NCBI RefSeq assembly: GCF_000316645.1
Contig: NC_019684.1
Span: forward strand, 3,191,501 to 3,255,500
From: Nostoc sp. PCC 7524
Lineage (GTDB): Bacteria > Cyanobacteriota > Cyanobacteriia > Cyanobacteriales > Nostocaceae
Direction of reading: 5' to 3'
DNA length: 64,000 nt
Every line of letters starts with the position of its first letter. Positions within the stretch are counted from its first letter, which is position 1. The notes beneath the pieces are model-generated. The model had not been told where the DNA came from. It saw only the letters and a list, made by a program, of their open reading frames with translations, and did not search any database. The position numbers and the translations under genes were made by a program. Below are positions 9,061 to 18,320 of this stretch, piece by piece.

Positions 9061-9336
9061 TCAAAACCAGGGACTATGCTCTTTATCCCAACACTGGTTG
9101 TTACTCCAATTTCTACCACTGTATTCACACTCAAATTGATTATTAATCCAGGGAATTGATGTAGGGTAGCTAGCTTTATGAGCAGGACTAAAGTAGAAGA
9201 ATGCAGCTTTAGCTATCACACAGCTAGCAGTCAATAGAGCAGCTGAACAGGTAGTATATACTAACAACTTAGTAACAGCTTCTACATCCATCTTATCATT
9301 GTGATTATGTAGGCGATCGCCCATAGACTTTCTCAT
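9061..9336 (-). CDS. Small membrane protein, unknown function
   Basis: I do not recognise the family. From the ATG at 9336 it encodes 91 residues; a later ATG at 9291 (MDVEAVTK) would give 76. There is one hydrophobic segment (LLVYTTCSAALLTASCVIA and following), then a polar tail rich in aromatic residues and with a pair of cysteines (FECEYSGRNWSNNQCWD) that could form a disulfide outside the cytoplasm. It is convergent with the pentapeptide gene, with a gap of only 7 bases. The conserved look of the tail argues for a real gene. Confidence 0.5.
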   Translation of the reverse strand: MRKSMGDRLHNHNDKMDVEAVTKLLVYTTCSAALLTASCVIAKAAFFYFSPAHKASYPTSIPWINNQFECEYSGRNWSNNQCWDKEHSPWF

Positions 9337-9372
9337 TGTTGCTGACAGTAGTAGATGACAGTAATCAAACAA

Positions 9373-9902
9373 GTTAGAAACGGAATTCTCTCTACTGTCT
9401 CAAAACTATTGTTTCCAAAAAAATTGAGATTTTCTGTATTTTAAGCTCTAGATAAATCATCTTAATTCCCAAAATATCGTTTATTACTAAAACAGAATTT
9501 AAAGTCTAAATAAAATTTTTATACACAAAGTTTTCAGCTAAATTTAAGCAATGAATATGATAAATTGTCCTAAAAAACAGTTCATAATAACAGATTTGTT
9601 AACAAACACAACAAATGGTTAATTTTTGCTAATTTTTAGCTGTAATTGACTAGGTTTAACTTGAAAGACTACTTGCTTACAGATTCAGTTTAGTATTTGC
9701 ACTGCCCAGTATTTTTATTTTTTATGTAAAGAAAACATGATTTTCAGATATATTTGCCCTAAAAATCAGTATTTTTACAGAAATTAGACCCTAGTAGGTG
9801 GTTAGGAGCAAGTATCCCCTCAGTAATCATCATGAGGGAGAAAGGGGCTTTTAATTTGATGATTTGCTAAAAAAGAATAAACCTCAAATTACAAAGCTAT
9901 AT
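9373..9902. other. A+T-rich intergenic region with one hairpin
   Basis: No gene recognised in 530 bases. The only structure is a hairpin CCCTCA (9817-9822), 10-base loop, TGAGGG (9833-9838), followed by AGAAAGGGGCTTTT, which could be the end of a short transcript or part of the leader of the next gene. Confidence 0.4.
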
Positions 9903-10532
9903 ATGTCGTATCCGTTAGCACCTTAGACACTGACAGGCTATGCTATTCAAACATTGCATTTGATAAATATTGACCGAGTGCGCTCCTTAATTCCTCCAGA
10001 GTTAAAGATTATCACCCTATGGCCTGGTAAAACTATTGGCAGTGTATATCTAGCCTCCTACTGTTCTGGCTCAGTGCTAGAGTACAGTGAGTTGATTGTG
10101 GCTCCGGCAGTGGTGGCTTATAGGGGTAAAATCGGTGCTTGGATTTCCCACATTTACGTAGATAATTCTGATTCTATGGCTGGTGGTCGAGAAATTTGGG
10201 GATTACCAAAGAAATTAGCAGAATTTCAGGCAGAAAAAAGCAGATATATCACAATCCGTCAGGGAAACCAAACGCTGTGTACACTCAACTACACACCACT
10301 CAGTTTCGCTTGGCGACAAAAGTTAAGCATATCTACCTTCAGCACGTTGAATCACAACTTACTGATATTCCTGGCTCAATGTGAATCTTTGTTGGGTTTA
10401 GTTACTGCTCATCTAGAAATCCCTGCTGATAGCCCTTTTGCAGAGATAGGCTTAGGTAAACCTATGATCACTGTACGTCATGAGCAAATGAATTTGCAGG
10501 TTGAAGCACCAGAGATTGTTATGAGACGGTGA
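9903..10532 (+). pseudogene. Acetoacetate decarboxylase family gene with amber codon at position 8
   Basis: The protein from the TTG at 9954 onward (192 residues) is clearly of the acetoacetate decarboxylase-like fold (SLIPPELKI, GSVYLASYCSGSVLEYSEL, REIWGLPKKLAEF). In the same frame an ATG at 9903 starts MSYPLAP, then TAG (9924-9926), then TLTGYAIQT joining straight on to HLINIDRV. The N-terminus of this family usually reads YPxAPW, so the TAG most likely replaces a TGG tryptophan codon. Either the gene is inactivated by a single base change, or translation restarts at the TTG, or the base is a sequencing error. The remaining gene is intact. Confidence 0.7.
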
Positions 10533-10701
10533 CTCAGCACTACTAGACTAATCTACTGGTTTTTACTTAGAGTTTCTATAAATATTTCGTATAATTTCTG
10601 TAATTTCAGTTTATTTCTGACAAAGAATGTGATTATGATGACACCAAATCACATTTTTCAATGTATCAAAAATTTAGATAATTAGTAGGCGATCGCGTTT
10701 C

Positions 10702-11706
10702 ATGAAAAAACTTGCTCTGTCCATGTTTTGCTCCACACTGTTGGTTAGTATCAGTTTGCATAATCTTCTACCAGCCAGTGCAAATCAACAGATATCATCA
10801 GTTAAATTTGCCAACACTTCGACTTTAAACCACAAGGATAATAATAAAGAAAAACCCCGTATTGCCGTCCTTGATTTTGACTATAGCAACGTTGCAGATA
10901 ATTGGATTTGGTGGTGGACAAGTAGTGCTAAAGGTGTCAGCGATATTTTAGTGAATAAACTATTTGAAAGCGGCAATTTCCGCGTCATTGAACGCAGTAA
11001 ACTTGATGCGATCCTTGCTGAACAAAATTTAGGTGCTTCAGGTAGACTTGATGCTAGCACCGCAGCCCAAATAGGAAAAATTTTAGGTGTTGATACAGTC
11101 CTGATTGGTTCAATTACTGCATTTAATATTGAACGTGGTAGTGGAGGTGTGAGTATACCAGGATTTGGACGTGTAGGAGGTGGACAAACTAGCGCCAATG
11201 TTAAATTAAATGTGCGTTTAGTCAATACTTCTACCGCCGAAATTTTGGCAACTGCGGAGGGAAGTGGTCAATCTAGTGATGGCTCAGGCGCTGTTAGTAT
11301 CCGTGGATATAGTGTAGATACAAGTTCTCGGAAGGAAGCAACATTATTAACTAATGCTACAGTTGGAGCCATCGATCAAGTAGTGCAACAACTTAATAGC
11401 AATTCTGCCAAGTTAGCAACAACACTGACAAAAAACCCAACTGTCAGTGCAGTAGTTGCTGATGTTTCTGGAAAAACAATTATTTTAAATAAAGGTACAA
11501 CTGATGGCTATCGTCAAGGATTGAAACTATCAATTCAAAGAGTAACTAGAGAAGTCAAAGATCCTGTTACGGGTAAAGTCATTCGTCAAATCACTCAAGA
11601 TGTTGGCACAATTGAAATTACAGAAGCTGATGCCCAATCAAGTGTAGGTAAGATTATTTCTGGTACAGGATTGAAAGTGGGTGATATTGCTAAACCTGTT
11701 AAGTGA
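10702..11706 (+). CDS. CsgG/HfaB-like secreted protein
   Basis: A 334-residue protein with a signal peptide (cleavage likely after PASA near residue 27). Residues about 50-215 match the CsgG-type domain: RIAVLDFDYS near the start, LVNKLFESGNFRVIERSKLDAILAEQ, then GKILGVDTVLIGSITAF. CsgG proteins assemble in the outer membrane or periplasm and export curli-like subunits, but many cyanobacterial members are stand-alone. Here no curli subunit gene is nearby and no lipobox cysteine is present, so an outer-membrane pore role is uncertain. The C-terminal 90 residues (about 245-334) form a separate beta-rich domain with VGTIEITEADAQSSVGKI. Confidence 0.8.
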   Translation: MKKLALSMFCSTLLVSISLHNLLPASANQQISSVKFANTSTLNHKDNNKEKPRIAVLDFDYSNVADNWIWWWTSSAKGVSDILVNKLFESGNFRVIERSKLDAILAEQNLGASGRLDASTAAQIGKILGVDTVLIGSITAFNIERGSGGVSIPGFGRVGGGQTSANVKLNVRLVNTSTAEILATAEGSGQSSDGSGAVSIRGYSVDTSSRKEATLLTNATVGAIDQVVQQLNSNSAKLATTLTKNPTVSAVVADVSGKTIILNKGTTDGYRQGLKLSIQRVTREVKDPVTGKVIRQITQDVGTIEITEADAQSSVGKIISGTGLKVGDIAKPVK

Positions 11707-11738
11707 TGAGTTCTGAGTAAAAATACCAGTTCCCAGTA

Positions 11739-11854
11739 GTAGGGTGCATTATGGCTTCAGCCTAACGCACTACCATATAATACGGTGCGTTAGGCGCTTT
11801 GATCATATTTTGAATGACAAATCATCTCAAAAATATGCGACTAACACACCCTAC
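11739..11854. repeat. MITE-like repeat with GTAGGGTG / CACCCTAC ends
   Basis: A 116-base segment with inverted ends GTAGGGTG (11739-11746) and CACCCTAC (11847-11854). Inside is a perfect 10-base inverted repeat CCTAACGCAC/GTGCGTTAGG. No coding potential. It is similar in style to the GGTGCGTCAG/CTGACGCACC elements at 30294 and 37686. Confidence 0.6.
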
Positions 11855-12012
11855 CGTAATTTTATTTTTACTTGATAAATCACCTCTGAATGCTGAGTAA
11901 TTTTTGATTTACTCAGCACTGTAAAATCTAGGGCTAGTTTTGGGAACAATTGATGTAGTCGGGTGAGTGTTTGCCAAATAATTCCATTAACCCAAGCATT
12001 TCTACATCAATT

Positions 12013-12798
12013 ATGAAATGTATTAAACCATCTCTATATTTATCTATTGTCACCTGTTCCCTGCCTGTGTATTTCTACTGCTTCCCTGTTGCTACCCTAG
12101 CAACACAAAAAATCCAGTTGCACTCAGAAAACACAAGACAAAATGGGCTAATTAGTCAGACATTTAAGCCGCCAAAACGGGGAAGTCCACCTGTAAGTGC
12201 TGGTGGTTCTACCCGTGGTTCTTTTTGCATCAGTGGGAAACAACTCGTTACCCCCCTCATCCCTGCAAATAAATTAGGACTGACGTTTGCTGAACGTCCC
12301 AAATTTTTCTGGTATGTACCGCAAACTTCTGTAAAAACGGCTAAGTTTATCTTGTTGGCTGACAAAGACCAAAAGGTATTTTATGAAACTACCTTAACCC
12401 TACCTAATCAACCAGGAATTATTAGCCATACTCTCCCAGAGAGTTCACCTGCATTAACAATTGGTAAAACTTACCATTGGTATCTAACTCTGGTTTGTCA
12501 TCCGCAGGACTTTAGCGCCAATCCTAGGGTTGAGGGATGGGTGGAACGTATTCAGCCGGAATCATCATTATCGGCAAAGTTAGCTTCAGCAGAGGTGCGA
12601 AAATTGCCCTATCTCTATGCAGAAGCAGGAATTTGGTATGAAGCGTTAACTGCTGTTGCCCAGCTACGCTACAGTGAACCTAAAAACTTACGTTATGTCT
12701 TAAATTGGCGACAATTTTTAAGATCAGTTGGTTTAAATGCGATCGCCTCTCAACCATTGCTTGATTGTTGTCAAGCTGAAAATTCAGCCGCGAAATAA
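12013..12798 (+). CDS. DUF928 domain secreted protein
   Basis: From the ATG at 12013 the protein has 261 residues with an N-terminal signal peptide, then the DUF928 domain typical of cyanobacteria: a proline-rich start (FKPPKRGSPP), a GGSTRGSFC motif, and the FAERPKFFWYVP, KTYHWYLTLVC and YAEAGIWYEAL blocks. Function unknown; DUF928 genes commonly stand next to CHASE2 proteins, as here, where the next ATG lies only 2 bases after the stop. This suggests a periplasmic partner for the extracytoplasmic CHASE2 sensor. A TTG at 11971 would extend it by 14 residues but is less likely. Confidence 0.82.
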   Translation: MKCIKPSLYLSIVTCSLPVYFYCFPVATLATQKIQLHSENTRQNGLISQTFKPPKRGSPPVSAGGSTRGSFCISGKQLVTPLIPANKLGLTFAERPKFFWYVPQTSVKTAKFILLADKDQKVFYETTLTLPNQPGIISHTLPESSPALTIGKTYHWYLTLVCHPQDFSANPRVEGWVERIQPESSLSAKLASAEVRKLPYLYAEAGIWYEALTAVAQLRYSEPKNLRYVLNWRQFLRSVGLNAIASQPLLDCCQAENSAAK

Positions 12799-12800
12799 TC

Positions 12801-15008
12801 ATGCTAGGGAAAAAACTTAAACCCGTTATTTGGCAATGGCGGGGTGTAATATTTGCAGTACCTAAAATTACAGTTCTGGTCATCATATTACGCTTGACAG
12901 GACTGTTACAACTCCTGGAGTTGGCTGCACTAGATCAATTTTTTCTACTGCGTCCACCAGAACCACCAGATAGGCGCATTGTCATCGTTGAAATTAACGA
13001 GGCAGATATCCAAAATCTGGGGAAATGGCCGATGTCTGATGAAGTATTGGCTAGTGTTTTGGCGACTATCAAACAACAACAACCAAGGGCAATTGGTTTA
13101 GATATTTATCGTGACTTACCTGTAGATCCTGGACATGAAACTCTAGTCAAACTATTTGCCAATACCCCCAATTTAGTTGGTGTGCAGAAAATTTCTAACA
13201 GCTTTGATAGTGCGGCTGTAAATCCACCGCCAGCACTCAAAGAACGTCAACAAGTCGGCTCAAATGATTTACCTTTAGATGGGGATGGGAAAATTCGCCG
13301 GGGTTTGTTGTATGTCAATTTCAATGAAGAAGATGTTCTAGAAAGTTTTGCTTTAAAATTGGCATTGCTTTATTTAGAAGCTGAAGGTATTACTGCCAAA
13401 CCATCAGCTAATAATCCTGATTATTTACAACTGAATCGGGGTATCTTCCCAATTTTTACAGCGAATGATGGCGGTTACATTCGTGCTGATGATGGCAGTT
13501 ATCAAATATTATTAAACTATCGCGGTAGGATGCAGCAGCAATTTTCTAGCATCTCGCTTTCCCAACTGCAAAACAACCAGATACCCCCAGATTTCATGCG
13601 GGGTAAGGTAGTATTAATCGGGGCAACTGCGGAGAGTTTAAAGGATTTATTCTACACACCTTATAGTAGTAAAGTATTTGCTGCTCCAGAACGGATGGCG
13701 GGGGTAACAATTCACGCTAATTTAATTAGTCAAATTTTGAGTGCGGCTTTAGATAATCGTCCATTAATTAAAAATTTACCTGAACCGATAGAATTACTCT
13801 TAATTTTATTTTGCTCAATTATTGGTGCTGCTTTGTGTTGGCAACAACGCCATTATATTAACCAAAAAACATTCTTGGCAGTCAACGTAATCTTTGCAGG
13901 TGGCGTTTTAATTGGCAGTAGTTTTGTGGCTTTTCTTGTAGGTTGGTGGCTTCCCGTTGTGCCTTCAGTTTTAGCCTTGGGAGGTTCAGCGATCGCAGTG
14001 ACACAATACATCGCCCAAAGTGCTGGCGAAATGCGAAAAACCCTAGGACGATACCTCACTGATGAAGTCGTCGCCAATTTATTAGAAACTCCGACTGGTT
14101 TAAAGATAGGTGGGGAACGCCGCCAAGTCACATTAATGTTTTCTGATTTACGCGGATTTTCAGCGATTTCAGAACAATTACCTCCTGAACAAGTGGTACA
14201 AATTCTTAACCTCTATCTGGGCGCAATGACAGAGGTAATTAACCAATATAAAGGCACAATTAATGAGTTTATTGGTGATGGTATCTTTGTCATGTTCGGT
14301 GCGCCCATTAGTCGCCTTGATGATGCAGAACGGGCGATCGCCTGTGCTATTGCTATGCAATTAGCTATGCAGCAGGTAAATCAACAAAATCAGCAAATGA
14401 ACCTGCCAAAGCTAGAAATGGGGATTGGTATCAATACCGGTGAAGTTGTCGCTGGTAATATTGGTTCACAAAAACGCGCCCAATATACAGTCATCGGCAG
14501 TCATGTAAATTTAGCTGCCCGTATCGAAACCTACACCGTAGGAGGACAAATTTTAATTTCCGAAAATACTTACAGAAACGCCAAAACTGAACTCAAAATT
14601 ACCGGACAATTACAAATCGAACCCAAAGGAATTAAAGAACCCATTACTATTTATGACATTGGTGGTATCGGTGGTGAATATAATCTGCATTTACCAAAAG
14701 AAAATGATGTCATGGTGAGTTTGCTATCACCAATCCCTGTAGAATTTACAGTATTACAAGGTAAACAAGCCACAGGGAGATTATTTTCTGGTGAATTGGT
14801 GAGTCTTACAGAAAAACAAGCGCAACTCAAATCTGCACATTCTCTAGAACCCCTCAACAACCTCAAACTCAGATTAATTGATGCACCAGACATAGACATT
14901 TATGCCAAAGTCATCAAACCAATCGATACAGATTATTTTTTGATTCGATTTACCAACATTCCACCAGAGGCGATCGCAATTATTAATTCACTGGATAAAT
15001 CTCTATAA
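12801..15008 (+). CDS. CHASE2-domain adenylate cyclase
   Basis: Membrane receptor cyclase of 735 residues. An N-terminal membrane segment (about 24-45) precedes an extracytoplasmic CHASE2 domain (about 55-330, with RIVIVEINEADI and GKVVLIGATAESLKD). Three membrane helices follow (about 340-415), then a class III cyclase domain (about 440-600) with both metal-binding aspartates, Asp449 in FSDLRGFS and Asp493 in FIGDGIFVMFG. The last 100 residues look like a PilZ-type or similar beta-barrel. It should make cAMP in response to a periplasmic signal. Transcriptionally coupled to the DUF928 gene. Confidence 0.9.
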   Translation: MLGKKLKPVIWQWRGVIFAVPKITVLVIILRLTGLLQLLELAALDQFFLLRPPEPPDRRIVIVEINEADIQNLGKWPMSDEVLASVLATIKQQQPRAIGLDIYRDLPVDPGHETLVKLFANTPNLVGVQKISNSFDSAAVNPPPALKERQQVGSNDLPLDGDGKIRRGLLYVNFNEEDVLESFALKLALLYLEAEGITAKPSANNPDYLQLNRGIFPIFTANDGGYIRADDGSYQILLNYRGRMQQQFSSISLSQLQNNQIPPDFMRGKVVLIGATAESLKDLFYTPYSSKVFAAPERMAGVTIHANLISQILSAALDNRPLIKNLPEPIELLLILFCSIIGAALCWQQRHYINQKTFLAVNVIFAGGVLIGSSFVAFLVGWWLPVVPSVLALGGSAIAVTQYIAQSAGEMRKTLGRYLTDEVVANLLETPTGLKIGGERRQVTLMFSDLRGFSAISEQLPPEQVVQILNLYLGAMTEVINQYKGTINEFIGDGIFVMFGAPISRLDDAERAIACAIAMQLAMQQVNQQNQQMNLPKLEMGIGINTGEVVAGNIGSQKRAQYTVIGSHVNLAARIETYTVGGQILISENTYRNAKTELKITGQLQIEPKGIKEPITIYDIGGIGGEYNLHLPKENDVMVSLLSPIPVEFTVLQGKQATGRLFSGELVSLTEKQAQLKSAHSLEPLNNLKLRLIDAPDIDIYAKVIKPIDTDYFLIRFTNIPPEAIAIINSLDKSL

Positions 15009-15088
15009 TGGCGGTTTTATGTGCATTTTTCCTAGTCCCTCATGGTAAAATCCCCAACCAAACCTAAATAAGTATTTCTCCTACACCC

Positions 15089-15487
15089 TTAGTTCTTGAT
15101 CATATAGTTCATGTAATTCCAGTTAAGAATTTTGCAAATATCCATAACTAAATCTTCCGGTAGAAAAGGTTTAGTAATTATCCCCTCTATACCTAAATCA
15201 AGGAATTCTTGTTGTTCGCAACTTTGAGCTTTAGCTGTCAGTAAAATAGCAGGAATATCACAAGTTGCCGTAATTGCCCGTAGCTGCTTAAAAGTTGTCG
15301 GGCCATCCATATAGGGCATCATCACATCTAACAAAATCACATCAGGATGCTGAGATTGGGCAATCTCTATTCCTTCTCTACCAGAAGATGCAGTTAATAT
15401 CTCCCAATTAGTCGTTGACTCCAAGGAAATTTGAATAATCTCCCTTACCCCATCTTCGTCATCAATTACTAAAATTCTTTTTGTCAT
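15089..15487 (-). CDS. Single-domain response regulator
   Basis: A 132-residue receiver domain with no output domain. The acidic pair is in VIDDEDGVRE, the phosphorylatable aspartate in VILLDVMMP, and the conserved lysine in ITKPFLPEDL. Cytosolic phospho-relay protein or diffusible CheY-like output. It is divergent from the large response regulator at 15773, with 285 bases of A+T-rich spacer between, so they may be one signalling system. Confidence 0.9.
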   Translation of the reverse strand: MTKRILVIDDEDGVREIIQISLESTTNWEILTASSGREGIEIAQSQHPDVILLDVMMPYMDGPTTFKQLRAITATCDIPAILLTAKAQSCEQQEFLDLGIEGIITKPFLPEDLVMDICKILNWNYMNYMIKN

Positions 15488-15772
15488 CGTTCTTATCCCT
15501 GATTAAATAAACTTTTTGGGCAGAAAATATTCAATTTAACTCAAAATATATTCATTATTCTTTATATCTTGGACTAACTGAATCAGAGTCCCAGAGCCTC
15601 CCTTGTATTTCTATATCCAAAAGGGTAAATAATAATTGTGAAGTAGTTGTGAATTAGTCAAAATCAAGCAATTTCAGATCAGACAGAGAATCTCTCATGT
15701 CTGAAGATGCTTTTAAACTTGATAATAAATGGCAGAATATTAATAAAAACTTATATATATAATTGATTAACC

Positions 15773-18169
15773 TTGAAAATACTTTTAGTAGAAGACGATA
15801 CAAGTATTATTGAATTACTGAGGACAAAACTGACAGATCAGCATTATTTAGTAGAAGTATGTACCGACGGTCAAAAAGCTTTAGAGCTAGCTTTGGCGAC
15901 TGATTACGACTTAATTTTGCTGGATGTAGTATTGCCAAGGGTTGATGGTATAAATATTTGCCAGCAACTACGCGCCCAAGGCTGTCTCACTCCCATCTTG
16001 TTATTAACAGCTGAGGATAGTCATACAAAGAAAATTAAGGGATTAGATGCTGGAGCAGATGATTATGTCATCAAGCCTTTTAACTTAGAGGAATTATTAG
16101 CTAGAATTAGAGCTTTATTGCGCCGTAGCAGTGAGACAACTACACCGATAATTGAGTTAGGAGCTTTGCGCCTTGATCCTATTAGCTGTCAGATAACTTA
16201 TCAAGGCAAACTGTTGCGTCTGACTGCTAAAGAATACGCTCTATTGGAATTATTCTTACGCAATCACCAGCGTATATTTAGCCAAAGTTCTCTATTGGAT
16301 AATTTATGGTCTTTTGATGAAGCTCCCACCGAGAATACTGTCAGAGCGCACATCAAAAGTTTGCGAGCTAAACTGAGGGAGGCTGGTGCTAAGGCTGATG
16401 TAATTGCCACTGTATATGGATTTGGATATCGGTTAAACACTCAAGAATTAATCAAATCAGCAGGAGAACAAAAGCTAGCTAGTAAAAAAGCAAGCCAACA
16501 TCAAGTTTCTTCTTTTATTCAACACTCAGTCCCGATCGCAAATTCTAGAGGTAAACAAAAAATGACCTCTCAATTAGCGGCAATTTGGGAACGAGTTAAG
16601 GATAAGTATGCGGCGCGAATGAGTGTGATTGAGCAAGCAGTCACATCTTTGTTAGAAAACGCTTTAACTGAAGATTTGCGACAACAAGCACAACAGCAAG
16701 CACATACTTTAGCCGGTTCTTTGGGTAGTTTCGGCTTTGAGAGTGCAACTTGCTTGTGTCGTGACATGGAAAACATCTTGAAATCAGCAGCAAAATTAAA
16801 TCAAGTACAAGCTAAACAATTGCAAACACTGATTTTGGAGTTGCGCCACGTATTAGAGCAACAACTTATAGAAATTCCGGAACAGCCAGTCATTCAACCC
16901 TCTCATTTAAGCCAAGAATACCGATTGCTCATTGTAGATGACGATATTACATTGGCGACACAAGTAGCCACAGCAGCTAAATTGTGGGGAGTTGAGGCTG
17001 TAGTTGCTGATTGTATATCTGCGGCTAGGGAAGAAATGACTCGTACTCGGCCAGATGTAGTCTTACTGGATTTGTGCTTTCCGGAATCAGCAGAAGATGG
17101 TTTTGCTCTACTAGCAGAATTAACAGCATTGCATCCCCCAATACCAGTATTAGTATTTACATCTCAAGAGAGTTTCGCCCAACGGGTAAGAGTAGCGAGA
17201 ATGGGAGGCAAAGGTTTTTTACAAAAGCCTGTATTTCCCTCCCAAGTCATGGAAGCGATCGCCTCTGTTTTACAAAAATCTCATCCACCAGAAGGCAGAC
17301 TCTTAATTGTCGATGACGATCCACAAGTATTAGATATTATCCGCACATTACTAGAACCTTGGGGATTTACATTAACTCTGCTAGACGATCCGCGCCAATT
17401 TTGGGACACCTTAGAAAAATCAGTCCCCGATATGCTGATTCTGGATGTGGAAATGCCAAACTTCAGTGGGATTGATTTGTGTCAAGTAGTGCGAAATGAA
17501 CCCCGTTGGAGCAACTTACCTATATTATGTTTATCTGCACACACAGATGCTCAGACAGTACAACAGGTATTTGCAGTTGGTGCTGATGATTATGTTAATA
17601 AACCAATTTTCGGGCCGGAATTAGTCGCTCGTGTTCTCTGTCGGTTAGAACGCAGCCAATTTATTCGCAAATTAGCAAATATTGACCCCTTAACTGGAAT
17701 TTATAATCGCCGCAAATCATTGCAGGATATCACTCGATTGCTGCATTTAGCAGAACGTCAAGGAAAATCTTTTTATTTTGCAGTTTTGGATTTAGACCAC
17801 TTTAAACAAATTAACGATCAGTATGGTCATGATATCGGTGATCAAGTTTTAAGTGAATTAGGCAAACTCTTCAAGCAGTCATTTCGTGATGAGGATGTTG
17901 TGGCGCGTTGGGGAGGAGAAGAGTTTGTGATTGGACTGTATGGTATTACCTCGAAAAATGCTTTAAAACGACTCAATAATTTATTAGAAACTGTCAGCCA
18001 GCTACAATTTAGCGGGATTAATCATCAAACCTTTAGTATTACCTTCAGTGCAGGTATAGCGGAGTATCCCAAAGACGGTCATGATGTGCAAATGCTGTAT
18101 CGTGCTGCCGATGCTGCATTATATCAAGCGAAAGCAGCAGGACGAAATCAGATCTTTCTCTCACCATAA
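15773..18169 (+). CDS. Hybrid response regulator: REC-wHTH-HPt-REC-REC-GGDEF
   Basis: An unusual 798-residue chain of six domains. REC1 (about 1-118) has Asp51; an OmpR-type winged-helix DNA-binding domain follows (about 128-225). An HPt domain (about 270-365) has His311 in AHTLAGSLGSFGF. REC2 (about 385-500) has Asp433, REC3 (about 512-625) has Asp558. The C-terminal GGDEF domain (about 640-798) has an intact GGEEF (714-718) and a product-inhibition site RDED (705-708) five residues before it. It thus combines DNA binding, phosphotransfer and cyclic-di-GMP synthesis. The start is a TTG (TTGAAAATACTT). Confidence 0.9.
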   Translation: MKILLVEDDTSIIELLRTKLTDQHYLVEVCTDGQKALELALATDYDLILLDVVLPRVDGINICQQLRAQGCLTPILLLTAEDSHTKKIKGLDAGADDYVIKPFNLEELLARIRALLRRSSETTTPIIELGALRLDPISCQITYQGKLLRLTAKEYALLELFLRNHQRIFSQSSLLDNLWSFDEAPTENTVRAHIKSLRAKLREAGAKADVIATVYGFGYRLNTQELIKSAGEQKLASKKASQHQVSSFIQHSVPIANSRGKQKMTSQLAAIWERVKDKYAARMSVIEQAVTSLLENALTEDLRQQAQQQAHTLAGSLGSFGFESATCLCRDMENILKSAAKLNQVQAKQLQTLILELRHVLEQQLIEIPEQPVIQPSHLSQEYRLLIVDDDITLATQVATAAKLWGVEAVVADCISAAREEMTRTRPDVVLLDLCFPESAEDGFALLAELTALHPPIPVLVFTSQESFAQRVRVARMGGKGFLQKPVFPSQVMEAIASVLQKSHPPEGRLLIVDDDPQVLDIIRTLLEPWGFTLTLLDDPRQFWDTLEKSVPDMLILDVEMPNFSGIDLCQVVRNEPRWSNLPILCLSAHTDAQTVQQVFAVGADDYVNKPIFGPELVARVLCRLERSQFIRKLANIDPLTGIYNRRKSLQDITRLLHLAERQGKSFYFAVLDLDHFKQINDQYGHDIGDQVLSELGKLFKQSFRDEDVVARWGGEEFVIGLYGITSKNALKRLNNLLETVSQLQFSGINHQTFSITFSAGIAEYPKDGHDVQMLYRAADAALYQAKAAGRNQIFLSP

Positions 18170-18320
18170 AATTTGAGATTTGTAAACGTAATGTATTGAC
18201 TCACAAATTCTTCACAAAGATTGTGTAGCTTAATGCTATAAGAGTAATTTCTGTTTGTAGTAAGGACTTTAGTCCTGAGTATTTATTGTTATTCCTATCC
18301 AATAAGTATTTAGGTGAAAC

